From the NCBI GenBank assembly GCA_014238965.1, contig JABAAC010000058.1, forward strand, positions 1-64,000: a stretch of DNA of 64,000 nucleotides, read 5' to 3'. The notes beneath the pieces were generated by a model, which had not been told where the DNA came from, did not search any database, and worked only from the letters and a program-made list of their open reading frames with translations. Every line of letters starts with the position of its first letter. Within the stretch, counting starts at the first letter, position 1. Shown piece after piece: positions 37,129 to 46,099 of the stretch. Source of the stretch: Phycisphaerales bacterium. GTDB lineage: Bacteria > Planctomycetota > Phycisphaerae > Phycisphaerales > SM1A02. Both the position numbers and the translations under genes were made by a program.

Positions 37129-39348
37129 GTGTCTGCGACAACACGATCTATGCCGCTGCTCCTCATACTGTTCGCCCTGGCAGGCCCCGTCGATACGATG
37201 GACGCACGCGCATTGACCGACGATGCCGTTGGCGAGGCGATCCACACAATTCGCGAAGCGATCCTCGGTCGACACAATTCCAATCGCCACTGGGACCCGC
37301 GAAGTATGCCTGCTGGCGAAAGTACGGGCCAGCGAACGGGTGGATACACCGCACTGGCCTGTTTGGCGCTCACCACCGCTGGACACCCCTGGCACACTGA
37401 ACCAGTACGTGGCGCAATCGAAACGCTTGCAAAAGGGAAGGGCACAGGCACCTACACCATTGCTCTTCGCGTGCTGTTGTTCGCTTCGCTGCCAGAACGG
37501 TTTCGCCCTGCACTGGTGCGTGATGTGCGAACATTGATTCAAGGCTTTGACATCAAGCGAGCCGGCTGGACGTACACCTGCCCGGGCAACCGAGGGCCCT
37601 CTTCGCCGAGCGTTCGCCACATGGCACTGCTTGCATTGCGTGCTGCCGCGGATGCAGGTGTCACTGTGCCACCGCAAATCACCGCTGCCGTTGGCGACTC
37701 ATTGCTTCGTGACCAACATGCCGATGGCGGCTGGGGCTATCGGCCCAACGAAGGCGCATCAGGCTCCATGACGGCAGCGGCCATTGCGTCGCTGTTACTG
37801 GCAACTGATCTAGGATGCACCACCGACCACACCCGTTCCGCCCTTGAGCACGGTATGGCTTGGCTGAACACACACTTTCAAGCGGACACCTCACCCGGAG
37901 GTGGTCGTTCACGTGGTTTTCCCTTGTATTGGCTCTACGCGTTGGAACGTACCGCAATGGAAACTGGACGTCGATCATTAGCTAATGTCGATTGGTTTAG
38001 GCACGCTGCTGTCGCGGTCAAAGACCGATTGCTCAATTGCGACGGTGAAGTCTCCAATCGCTCAAAGAGTGTCACCGCTTTGCGGCAGTTGTGCTTTGGC
38101 CTACTGGTGCTGCACAGCGGCCGTGTACCACTATGCGCATCGGTGCTTGTAGAAGACGTCAACGCACCTCCGCCAACACTGGCCCGTGCATTTACCCATG
38201 CGCTGTCTAAACGCTCTGAGCATACGCATAGCTGGCAAAGCGTCTCAATCGACGATGATGTTGGCGTATGGCTTGAAGCACCAATGGTGTTAATACCTCC
38301 TGGCTTTGAGGCGTTAGCCAAACCAACCGCTGTGCAAGCTATCGACACTGCAATTGAACACGGAGGCACAATTGTCTTTGCAGGTCGAGGAGGTCAATTC
38401 GCCACAGCTGCTCGCGACATCATGAGACAGGTGTGCCCTGACACTCGTTGGAAACGGCTGACACCAGGACGCACGCCCCGTGGCATCATTGTTGCCAAGC
38501 AGCGCAAACCCGTTCACGCTGAGATCATTGAACGGGACGGTCGGCTTATCGCTTGGCTGCTCCTAGACAAGCCCGATCGCAGTGGCGGCTGGAGCAACGG
38601 GCTACTGGAGGCGCTGATGGACGCTTGGGGCACCGCAACAGAACGCCTTCCATTTCCGCCTCGGCTCGCACAACCCCCGCCACCAAAGCCTCTGCCTACG
38701 CCACTGAAGTTCTACTGGACCAACCGGCCGCCAATCCGTGCCGTTGCTGCGTTGTGTAGAGCGATGCCGACCAAGCAATCCCACCTCACCCCACTGGTAA
38801 TCGCCTGCAGCGACCCAAATGAAGCACCACACGCAATGGTGCGGGCCATTGAAGCATCCAACACCGGTCGCCCGGTGTTATTGACCCCCCCAGGTGGGAG
38901 TATTGAACTGGCCAAGGCAATCCTTGCATCAGCGCCAGCGGGCACGCGACCGCAGCGTTGGTGGCCACTGCGTACACCAAAGCCCAGATGGCGGGCGTTC
39001 TCACGACAAATGCGACCCAACCGAGCCATGGACCTCCCGCTGCTACTGCAGCGACCCACTGCACACCAAGGTGGCATTGTGCTGTGCCCGTGTGACGTGC
39101 TGCTATCGCTGCTAGAGCGCCCCGCCTGGGGCATCCACGGTTTGCAGAGCGAATCAGCACGGGGCTTGCTGGCAGGGCTGCATCAATTACGGGAGACTGG
39201 TGGCCGTGATGAATCCCCCACCTCAACGAACCTGGCTCCCATGGACCGCCATGGCAGCAGTTCTCCTGGGCGCTGTACTGACGATCGTACTCCTTCCCAA
39301 TGCAGACCAAACACAGGCCCTTCGTGGCATTGCAAGCACCAACCTTGA
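37129..39348 (+). CDS. Alpha-toroid + DUF4159-type hypothetical protein (3' end possibly frameshifted)
   Basis: N-terminal alpha6-toroid-like repeats (ADGGWGYRPNEGASGSMTAAAIASLLLA), then DDDVGVWLEAPMVLIPPGF...GGTIVFAGRGGQFATAARDIM...RDGRLIAWLLLDKPDRSGGWSNG; last ~50 aa low-complexity and overlapping the next gene. Confidence 0.7.
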   Translation: MSATTRSMPLLLILFALAGPVDTMDARALTDDAVGEAIHTIREAILGRHNSNRHWDPRSMPAGESTGQRTGGYTALACLALTTAGHPWHTEPVRGAIETLAKGKGTGTYTIALRVLLFASLPERFRPALVRDVRTLIQGFDIKRAGWTYTCPGNRGPSSPSVRHMALLALRAAADAGVTVPPQITAAVGDSLLRDQHADGGWGYRPNEGASGSMTAAAIASLLLATDLGCTTDHTRSALEHGMAWLNTHFQADTSPGGGRSRGFPLYWLYALERTAMETGRRSLANVDWFRHAAVAVKDRLLNCDGEVSNRSKSVTALRQLCFGLLVLHSGRVPLCASVLVEDVNAPPPTLARAFTHALSKRSEHTHSWQSVSIDDDVGVWLEAPMVLIPPGFEALAKPTAVQAIDTAIEHGGTIVFAGRGGQFATAARDIMRQVCPDTRWKRLTPGRTPRGIIVAKQRKPVHAEIIERDGRLIAWLLLDKPDRSGGWSNGLLEALMDAWGTATERLPFPPRLAQPPPPKPLPTPLKFYWTNRPPIRAVAALCRAMPTKQSHLTPLVIACSDPNEAPHAMVRAIEASNTGRPVLLTPPGGSIELAKAILASAPAGTRPQRWWPLRTPKPRWRAFSRQMRPNRAMDLPLLLQRPTAHQGGIVLCPCDVLLSLLERPAWGIHGLQSESARGLLAGLHQLRETGGRDESPTSTNLAPMDRHGSSSPGRCTDDRTPSQCRPNTGPSWHCKHQP

Positions 39349-39676
39349 GAGTCGGACTCAAGCCTGGGCATGGCTTTCAAGCAAGGCGCCAGGGGCGACT
39401 AGACCACGAGTGATCGTCATGCTGGATGATCATCCAGATATTCTGGGCCAAGCCATTGCACCCGCCGGAGCCGATGCGCTACGAGATGCGGCCGTCGCGC
39501 TCCTTGCGACACAGGGGTTTGCACCACCCATGGTCTCTTACGAGACCTGGACACCGATCCTGCAGGCGCTACACGCTGGATCGCCTGATGAACAGTCGCT
39601 CGGAGCAGCTGTTGAAGCTTCTACATTGCACGATCGCAGCGCCGATGTCACCATGCCCGGAACGAACCACCCATGA
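39209..39676 (+). CDS. Small single-TM protein of unknown function
   Basis: MNPPPQRTWLPWTAMAAVLLGAVLTIVLLPN; ATGA overlap with the downstream thioesterase. Confidence 0.55.
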   Translation: MNPPPQRTWLPWTAMAAVLLGAVLTIVLLPNADQTQALRGIASTNLESRTQAWAWLSSKAPGATRPRVIVMLDDHPDILGQAIAPAGADALRDAAVALLATQGFAPPMVSYETWTPILQALHAGSPDEQSLGAAVEASTLHDRSADVTMPGTNHP

Positions 39677-40086
39677 CGCACGAATCTGACCATACTGAGA
39701 CCCTTGCCCTTCGGGTGCACATGATGCCCAAGGACACCAACCACATGGGCAGCGTGTTTGGCGGAACCATTCTGTCACTCATCGATCAGGCAGGATTTCA
39801 CGAGGCCCTGCGCCATGGCCGGCACCGCTACGTCACAGCGTCAATGGACGCAGTAGAGTTCCGCGAGCCCGTGCATGTGGGCGATGTTGTCACCGTGTAC
39901 ACACAACTGCTGCACGCGGGACGAACGTCGCTACGAATTGGCGTGCGCGTCGAGGCCAAGCGGCTTGAATCTGGCAATGAGGTCTGTGTGACCTCCGCCA
40001 CATTAACCATGGTCGCCATTGACGAGCACGGGACGCCGATTCCTTGGAACAGCAAGCCCACCGCAGGACGAGGGCTGTCCGCGTGA
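39673..40086 (+). CDS. Hotdog-fold acyl-CoA thioesterase
   Basis: MPKDTNHMGSVFGGTILSLIDQAGFHEALRHGRHRYVTASMDAVEFREPVHVGD. Confidence 0.88.
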   Translation: MTHESDHTETLALRVHMMPKDTNHMGSVFGGTILSLIDQAGFHEALRHGRHRYVTASMDAVEFREPVHVGDVVTVYTQLLHAGRTSLRIGVRVEAKRLESGNEVCVTSATLTMVAIDEHGTPIPWNSKPTAGRGLSA

Positions 40087-40727
40087 GCACACCGCTGAAG
40101 GCCGTCGCCATGGCTAGTGGCGGTGGCAGAACCGTGCTGAATCTCCTTGAGTCCATCAGCCGCGGTGATCTATGCGATGTAGCTCTAGAGCATGTGTTTG
40201 TCTCGCGCCATGATGCACCGGCTGTTGAACGATGCTCCAAAGCAGGCTTGCATGTTCACCTCCCCGATAGCAACGTCGATGTGTCGGCGAAACAATTTCT
40301 GATCGACACAAGTCCCGACCTTGTATTGCTCTGTGGCTACCTACGGCATCTGCAGATCCCCGTGGACCTCACTGATCGGGTTTTGAACATTCACCCCTCA
40401 TTGCTGCCTGCCTTTGGCGGCCAGGGCATGTACGGCCAACGCGTGCATGCGGCGGTGCTGAACGCCAAGCACACCGAGTCCGGCTGTACCGTACATCTGG
40501 TTGACGACACCTACGACAGCGGTCCCATTGTGCTGCAACGAACATGCCCCGTGTACGAGCACGACACACCTGACACACTGGCATCCCGCGTATTCCAGCT
40601 GGAGTGCGATGTCCTGCCCGAGGCCATCTCGCTAGCGACACAAGGTCGCTTGCGACTGATTGAGGGCTGCATTGAGGTCGCTCCTGAAAGCACCCCTTGG
40701 CCCATTGCCTTATTTGATCCACGCTGA
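40083..40727 (+). CDS. purN: Phosphoribosylglycinamide formyltransferase
   Basis: MASGGGRTVLNLLESI; LCGYLRHLQIPVDLTDRVLNIHPSLLPAFGGQGMYGQRVH; GCTVHLVDDTYDSGPIVLQ; GTG start in a GTGA overlap. Confidence 0.92.
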   Translation: MSTPLKAVAMASGGGRTVLNLLESISRGDLCDVALEHVFVSRHDAPAVERCSKAGLHVHLPDSNVDVSAKQFLIDTSPDLVLLCGYLRHLQIPVDLTDRVLNIHPSLLPAFGGQGMYGQRVHAAVLNAKHTESGCTVHLVDDTYDSGPIVLQRTCPVYEHDTPDTLASRVFQLECDVLPEAISLATQGRLRLIEGCIEVAPESTPWPIALFDPR

Positions 40728-40768
40728 CCGGGGGTTATTTTTGTCCAGAGCCAGTAGCATGCACCTTC

Positions 40769-41635
40769 ATGGCTGATTCCAAAAGTGGCCGCGGCAATTT
40801 TCGCCGCTTCTTCCTGCGGGGCTTGGCCGTGGTGCTTCCCGCCACGCTCACGCTGTGGGTGCTGGTGCAGGCATACCTCTGGGTCGATCGCTCGATCGCA
40901 CAGCCCATCAATGCCGGCGTACGGACGCTCCTCGTTGAGTCATTCACATATTGGAATGGCCTCACCGAAACATTTGGCATCACACCTGATTCCAGCACTA
41001 TGGCGCTGGCTCGCGAGACGTTGCATCTGGCCCCGGATGATTCGTCCAGCGACACCACAATCATCCATGACTACTACGTTGGACTGACCCAGTCGTGGTG
41101 GACTGACTATCCACCGCTTCGCTTGATCGGCTTGGTCGTCGCTGCCATTGGTGTCTACCTAGCGGGTCGCTTGGTTGGCGGACTTGTGGGCCGCGCCGTC
41201 TATCGATGGCTTGAACGGCTCATTACCTCACTGCCAGTTGTCAAGAAAATCTATTCGTGGATCAAACAAGTCGTCGACTTCCTGTTCCGCCGTCAAGACG
41301 ACGAAAGGGCCATGAAGTTCAGCCGCGTCGTAGCAGTGCAGTACCCTCGAAAGGGCGTTTGGTCTGTTGGCTTTCAGACTGGTGTTGCCATGCTCAGCAT
41401 GCAAGAGAAAGCTGGGGCATCCGCAATCACTATCTTCATTCCATCGTCACCAGCCCCATTTACTGGATACACCATCACGGTGCCCAAAGAAGACACGATC
41501 GACCTGCCATTAACTGTTGAAGAGGCCATCGGCTTTACGATCAGCGGCGGCGTGCTTCGTCCACCCTCGCAGCTCGTGCCAAGTGAAGACCCTACAAGCG
41601 AGCAACTTAGCTTAAAAGAGAAGGACGCCAGTTGA
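40769..41635 (+). CDS. DUF502 family membrane protein
   Basis: RRFFLRGLAVVLPATLTLWVLVQAYLWVD...GRAVYRWLERLITSLPVVKKIYSWIKQVVDFLF...YPRKGVWSVGFQTG. Confidence 0.88.
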   Translation: MADSKSGRGNFRRFFLRGLAVVLPATLTLWVLVQAYLWVDRSIAQPINAGVRTLLVESFTYWNGLTETFGITPDSSTMALARETLHLAPDDSSSDTTIIHDYYVGLTQSWWTDYPPLRLIGLVVAAIGVYLAGRLVGGLVGRAVYRWLERLITSLPVVKKIYSWIKQVVDFLFRRQDDERAMKFSRVVAVQYPRKGVWSVGFQTGVAMLSMQEKAGASAITIFIPSSPAPFTGYTITVPKEDTIDLPLTVEEAIGFTISGGVLRPPSQLVPSEDPTSEQLSLKEKDAS

Positions 41636-41928
41636 AAACCACAATCACCTGCCGACATGGCGAACGCACTGAAGCGATCGACGACTATGTACTCCGAAAG
41701 ACTGAGCGACTTCCCCGTTATTATGACGCAATCACTGCTGTGGAAATAGTGCTCGACCACCAAAAGTCGTCGCACTGTATTGAGATGATCATCTCAATTG
41801 ACCATGGCGAGCCACTGATTTGTCATGCTGATGATGCCGACTTGTACGCCGCCATCGACCGTTGCACCGACCGCGCAGTTCGACAACTATCTGACCGCAA
41901 GAGTAGGATCAGGGACGACCATCACTGA
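41632..41928 (+). CDS. hpf: Ribosome hibernation-promoting factor (HPF/RaiA, short form)
   Basis: MKTTITCRHGERTEAIDDYVLRKTERLPRYYDAITAVEIVLDHQKSSHCIEMIIS; TTG start overlapping the upstream stop. Confidence 0.85.
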   Translation: MKTTITCRHGERTEAIDDYVLRKTERLPRYYDAITAVEIVLDHQKSSHCIEMIISIDHGEPLICHADDADLYAAIDRCTDRAVRQLSDRKSRIRDDHH

Positions 41929-41943
41929 GTTAGCCATTGGAGC

Positions 41944-42426
41944 GTGTGTATGAAACTACTTGACATCGTTGTTCGTGACGCAATTTCCGCTGATCTTGGA
42001 TCCATTTCGAGAGACGAAGTCATCGGCACACTCGCCGACATGCTCGTCAAAGACGGTGTCCTTGCTGCAGATTGCCGCGATGACTGCATTAAATCCGTCA
42101 TCAAACGCGAGCGGCGCGGGTCCACTGGCTTCGGTCATGGCGTTGCCGTACCACACGCAAAGATGGCAGGCCTAGACCGCGCGATTGCCGCCATCGGCAA
42201 TATCCCCCAAGGCGTCGACTTCAATGCGCTCGACCGAGGCGATGTGCACTCGGTCGTCCTGTTGCTGAGCCCTGAAGATGCACCTGAAGTACACCTCGAA
42301 GCAATGGAAGTCATTTTCGGACATCTCAGCCAAGAAACATTCCGTCGATTTCTACGACAAGCCGAGTCGGTGGATGCCATCGTCACGCTGCTTGAAGATG
42401 CCGACGAGAGTCAACTCAACGCCTGA
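41944..42426 (+). CDS. PTS IIA-type (PtsN-like) protein
   Basis: RERRGSTGFGHGVAVPHAKMAGLDRAIAAIG with phosphoryl-accepting His motif; mannitol/fructose IIA family. Confidence 0.9.
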   Translation: MCMKLLDIVVRDAISADLGSISRDEVIGTLADMLVKDGVLAADCRDDCIKSVIKRERRGSTGFGHGVAVPHAKMAGLDRAIAAIGNIPQGVDFNALDRGDVHSVVLLLSPEDAPEVHLEAMEVIFGHLSQETFRRFLRQAESVDAIVTLLEDADESQLNA

Positions 42427-42462
42427 GCGCCCCTTAGGGTCGCCCCACGCGTATCAATTCCA

Positions 42463-42747
42463 GTGGCTACATCCGCCCGCATCACCGTCACCGTCCCCAA
42501 CCGGCTCGGCCTACACGCCCGCCCCGCCATGCTTTTCGCAGAACGGGCGCAGGACTACGCCGCCGATGTGCGTGTGCAGCGTTCCGACAGCGATGAACAA
42601 GTCGACGGCAAGTCGATCATGCACCTAATGATGCTCGCGGCGACGAAAGGCACGGAGTTGGTGATTGAGGCCACTGGTTCTGGTGCCCAAGACGCCGTTG
42701 ATGCCCTGCAGACCCTCGTTGTGAGTGGTTTCAGCGAAGCTGAATAA
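42463..42747 (+). CDS. HPr family phosphocarrier protein
   Basis: NRLGLHARPAMLFAERA (His15) and VDGKSIMHLMMLAATKGTEL (Ser46 region). Confidence 0.93.
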   Translation: MATSARITVTVPNRLGLHARPAMLFAERAQDYAADVRVQRSDSDEQVDGKSIMHLMMLAATKGTELVIEATGSGAQDAVDALQTLVVSGFSEAE

Positions 42748-42751
42748 AGAC

Positions 42752-42769
42752 TGCCAGGCATACCTGGCA
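42752..42769. terminator. Hairpin between convergent HPr and gpsA genes
   Basis: TGCCAGG-CATA-CCTGGCA perfect 7-bp stem; no clear U tract on the plus strand. Confidence 0.5.
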
Positions 42770-42810
42770 TGGCGCTACGCACGAACGTCCCACGCTCGCC
42801 TTGGGCAGAC

Positions 42811-43812
42811 CTACCATTCCGAGCCCATATCACGACCCATCAGCGATTCGAAGGCCTCGTCAACCGCTAGGTCCTCATACAGCACCTCATAGATTGCCTG
42901 GGCGATGGGCATTTCCACATTCACTTCCGCAGCAACGGCTGTGATGGACTTCGCCGTGGACATGCCCTCTACCGTGGCGCCCGTGCGCTGCAGAAACGCC
43001 GATGATGATTCGCCACGCCCAAGCGCTTCGCCGAACGTTCGATTTCGACCAAACGGGCTGAAGCATGTCGTGGCAAGATCACCTACCCCCGCAATGCCAA
43101 AGAATGTCTCCGACTTGGCACCGTAGGCCACGCCAAGTCGCGTGATCTCTGCCAGTCCACGTGATAACACCGCTGACTTGGCGTTATCTCCCAGTTCAAG
43201 CCCATCACACATGCCCGCGGCAATGGCAATGACGTTTTTGGCTGCGCCGGCAAGTTCAACTCCAACGACATCGTCAGATGCATAGATACGAAGCCAAGGC
43301 GCGTGCAACGCCTGCTGCAAACGCTCGGCAACATCGCTTCGAGTTGCCGCGGCAACCATGACCGCTGGCTTACGATGTACAAGTTCCGAGGCGATCGTGG
43401 GCCCAGATACAACCGCAAGATCAACATCAGTCCCAATCACATCCGCCAAAATGTGCGTTGGCAATCGATACGTATCAACCTCGATGCCCTTTGCAGCAGA
43501 GGCGATCATGGTCCCCTTGGCAAGATGCGGTGCCAGTACGCCCCATGCCGATGCGGTGGCCTGTACGGGAATGGCATGGATAACAATCGTGGCACCATCG
43601 AGCGCTGCTGCAGGATCATCGTGCACGACAATGCCCTCTGGCAATATGAAGTGCTCCAGCCGATCGTGATTCGTCCGCGTGGAGCGAAGATCCTCGATCA
43701 TGGACCCAGCAGGTCCCCAAATACGTACGTCGGGCATGCCCGCAGCGGCAGCCGCATCGGCCATCACCAGACCCATCTGCCCACATCCAACAACTGTGAC
43801 TTGCTCGCGCAT
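42811..43812 (-). CDS. gpsA: Glycerol-3-phosphate dehydrogenase [NAD(P)+]
   Basis: VTVVGCGQMGLVMADAAA; MIASAAKGIEVDT; VSGPTIASELV; GAAKNVIAIAAGMCDGLELGDNAKSAVLSRGLAEITRLG. Confidence 0.94.
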   Translation of the reverse strand: MREQVTVVGCGQMGLVMADAAAAAGMPDVRIWGPAGSMIEDLRSTRTNHDRLEHFILPEGIVVHDDPAAALDGATIVIHAIPVQATASAWGVLAPHLAKGTMIASAAKGIEVDTYRLPTHILADVIGTDVDLAVVSGPTIASELVHRKPAVMVAAATRSDVAERLQQALHAPWLRIYASDDVVGVELAGAAKNVIAIAAGMCDGLELGDNAKSAVLSRGLAEITRLGVAYGAKSETFFGIAGVGDLATTCFSPFGRNRTFGEALGRGESSSAFLQRTGATVEGMSTAKSITAVAAEVNVEMPIAQAIYEVLYEDLAVDEAFESLMGRDMGSEW

Positions 43813-43892
43813 GATGTGCATTCAACCAAGTAAGAGCCTCCGAGGCAATTGGGCGAACCCCAGATACCCCAAATGCGTACCCCGGGGGTTCT

Positions 43893-43904
43893 GCCTGATC
43901 AGGC
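43893..43904. promoter_or_regulatory. 12-bp perfect palindrome GCCTGATCAGGC between gpsA and the P-type ATPase
   Basis: Perfect dyad in a divergent intergenic region, upstream of a TACACT -10-like box at about 43934. Confidence 0.35.
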
Positions 43905-44020
43905 GCCGTTCAGGGCTATGGCTGTAATCTGGCTACACTGGCACGCCCCACAAGACCCCCGGGCCCGGCACCACCGGATCCAAGCCCTAGGGGCCACCGC
44001 TTTGAGGAGTCGAGTTCCCC

Positions 44021-46072
44021 ATGTCTCATATGGATGCCGCCGCCACGGCCAGTTTGCACGATCACACCCAAGACGAACCGCTCTCGGCCGTTGGACTTGA
44101 ACGCCGCTTGCTGGTGGCATTGGCTGGAGGCGTGTTGCTTGGTGCCTCTTGGATTGGATCGCTACTGGGCGTCGATGAAGGGGTCAGCCAGTTCCCCGCC
44201 TTTTTGGGCGCGATCATTCTGGTCATTCCACTGCTCATGGGCGCTTGGCGAGAACTCGCCGTGGGCCGCCCAAGCGGCGATGCACTGGCAACGCTGGCCA
44301 TTCTGGCAGCGATGTCATCTGAAAACTATCTAGCGGCTGGGTTCTTGGCATTGTTCTTGTGGATGGCCAACCTCATCCTGAGCCGAACGGCCTGGGGTGC
44401 CCAACGAGCCATCCGAGACCTCGTGCGACTCACGCCAGACCTCGCTCGAAAAATTACTGCAGAGGGCAAAGAGGTGCAGGTTCCACTCGCTGACCTCACG
44501 CTCGGCGAGGTCGTTCGCGTGCTGCCAGGCGAGAATCTTCCTGTCGATGGCACTGTGCACTCGGGCCAATCAAGCATCAACCAAGCATCACTCACTGGTG
44601 AAGCTGTGCCAATCGAAGCACAAACCGGAACAGACGTCTACGCAGGCACGACCAACCTCACCGGCCGACTTGACGTGACCGTGACTGCGGTGGCTGGCGA
44701 AACCACCATTGGGAAGGTCGAACAGCTCATCCGTGAAGCTGAGTCCTCACGCACCTACCGACAGGAAGTCATCGAGCAACTTGCTGGGTACTACTTCTGG
44801 GTCGTCATCATGGTCGCATCACTCGTGTGGTTCTTTACCACTCGAAACGCTGATGAAGCGATTCGTGCAGAAGCCTCATTGCGTGCCATCACGGTACTCG
44901 TCGTCACCTGCCCTGGCGGCCTGCTGATTTCGCACCCAACCGCCATGGTCGCTGCATTCGCCGCAGCAGCCCGATTGGGCATCATGATCAAGCAGACACG
45001 CACGCTGGAAGCGGCCGCCGACATCGACACAGTCGTCATGGACAAAACCGGCACACTGACCACCGGCGTCTTTGAAGTATCACGCCTTGCACCAGGCGAC
45101 AACGTTGACGGCGCTGCACTGCTGCAAGCGGCGGCCGATGCAGAGCAGTCATCGAATCACCCCCTCGCTCGATCGATTCTAGATACCGCCGAGAAGGCGA
45201 AAATCGAACCCGCCCCAGTCGAAGGCTACGAAGAGATTCACGGCCGGGGTGTCAAGGCGGAAACCACCCATGGCACGACCTACGCTGGCCGTGCTGCGTG
45301 GTTGCTGGAACTGGAACCCTCTATCGCCGACGCCGTCGCTGCAGTGGAAGAACGCATTGCGGGCATGTCCGGTGTGCACGTCATGCGCAATGATGTCTAT
45401 CTTGGCGCTGTCGGGCTGGAAGACAAACTTCGTCACAACGCAGCGGAGGCAGTTGGCGAACTTCGCCGTTTGGGCTGTCGCCGACTAGCCATATTCACAG
45501 GCGACCGCATTGCCGTGGCCCGCCGGGTTGGCCAAGCTGTCGGTGTTGACATGATCGAAGCGGAATGTCTACCTGAAGAGAAGCACGAAGAACTCAAGCA
45601 TCTCATGCGCCAAGGCCATCGCACGCTTGTCGTTGGCGATGGCATTAACGACGGCCCGATTCTCGCCACGGCAGATGTGGGCGTCGCCATGGGCTTGTCT
45701 GGCTCCGATATTGCCACCAACTCCGCTGGCGTGGCATTGATGAACGACGATCTTCGGAACATCCCCTTCTTGCTTGCTCTGGCTCGCCGCGCACGGCGAG
45801 TCATTTCACAGAACATCGCCATGTCGCTGCTGCTGGCGGTGATTGGCTTGGCCCTGGCAGCCACTGGCACCCTGCTCAACTTGTGGCTCGCACCCTTCTA
45901 CTACGCCCTTGGCTACATCGTCGTTATCGCCAACTCCTTGCGATTGGTCAGGTTCGGTGAAGATCATGCCGAGGCCGAACAGAGCCGAGTGCAAGATGAG
46001 ATGGCCCGCGCCCAGCGGGAACGTTCCGGCGAAGCTCGCCGTCGGCGGATTGAGGGCCAAACAGCGGGCTGA
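44021..46072 (+). CDS. P1B-type (heavy metal) P-type ATPase with CPG motif, no N-terminal CxxC metal-binding domain
   Basis: VVTCPGGLLISHPTAMVAA; VVMDKTGTLTTG; SSNHPLARSIL; VVGDGINDGPILATADVGVAMG. Confidence 0.93.
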   Translation: MSHMDAAATASLHDHTQDEPLSAVGLERRLLVALAGGVLLGASWIGSLLGVDEGVSQFPAFLGAIILVIPLLMGAWRELAVGRPSGDALATLAILAAMSSENYLAAGFLALFLWMANLILSRTAWGAQRAIRDLVRLTPDLARKITAEGKEVQVPLADLTLGEVVRVLPGENLPVDGTVHSGQSSINQASLTGEAVPIEAQTGTDVYAGTTNLTGRLDVTVTAVAGETTIGKVEQLIREAESSRTYRQEVIEQLAGYYFWVVIMVASLVWFFTTRNADEAIRAEASLRAITVLVVTCPGGLLISHPTAMVAAFAAAARLGIMIKQTRTLEAAADIDTVVMDKTGTLTTGVFEVSRLAPGDNVDGAALLQAAADAEQSSNHPLARSILDTAEKAKIEPAPVEGYEEIHGRGVKAETTHGTTYAGRAAWLLELEPSIADAVAAVEERIAGMSGVHVMRNDVYLGAVGLEDKLRHNAAEAVGELRRLGCRRLAIFTGDRIAVARRVGQAVGVDMIEAECLPEEKHEELKHLMRQGHRTLVVGDGINDGPILATADVGVAMGLSGSDIATNSAGVALMNDDLRNIPFLLALARRARRVISQNIAMSLLLAVIGLALAATGTLLNLWLAPFYYALGYIVVIANSLRLVRFGEDHAEAEQSRVQDEMARAQRERSGEARRRRIEGQTAG

Positions 46073-46079
46073 GGCCCGC
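46064..46079 (+). terminator. GC hairpin with the ATPase stop codon in its loop
   Basis: GCGGGC-TGAG-GCCCGC; TGA stop 46070-46072 in the loop. Confidence 0.45.
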
Positions 46080-46099
46080 CGCACGGTAGAATGGACACC

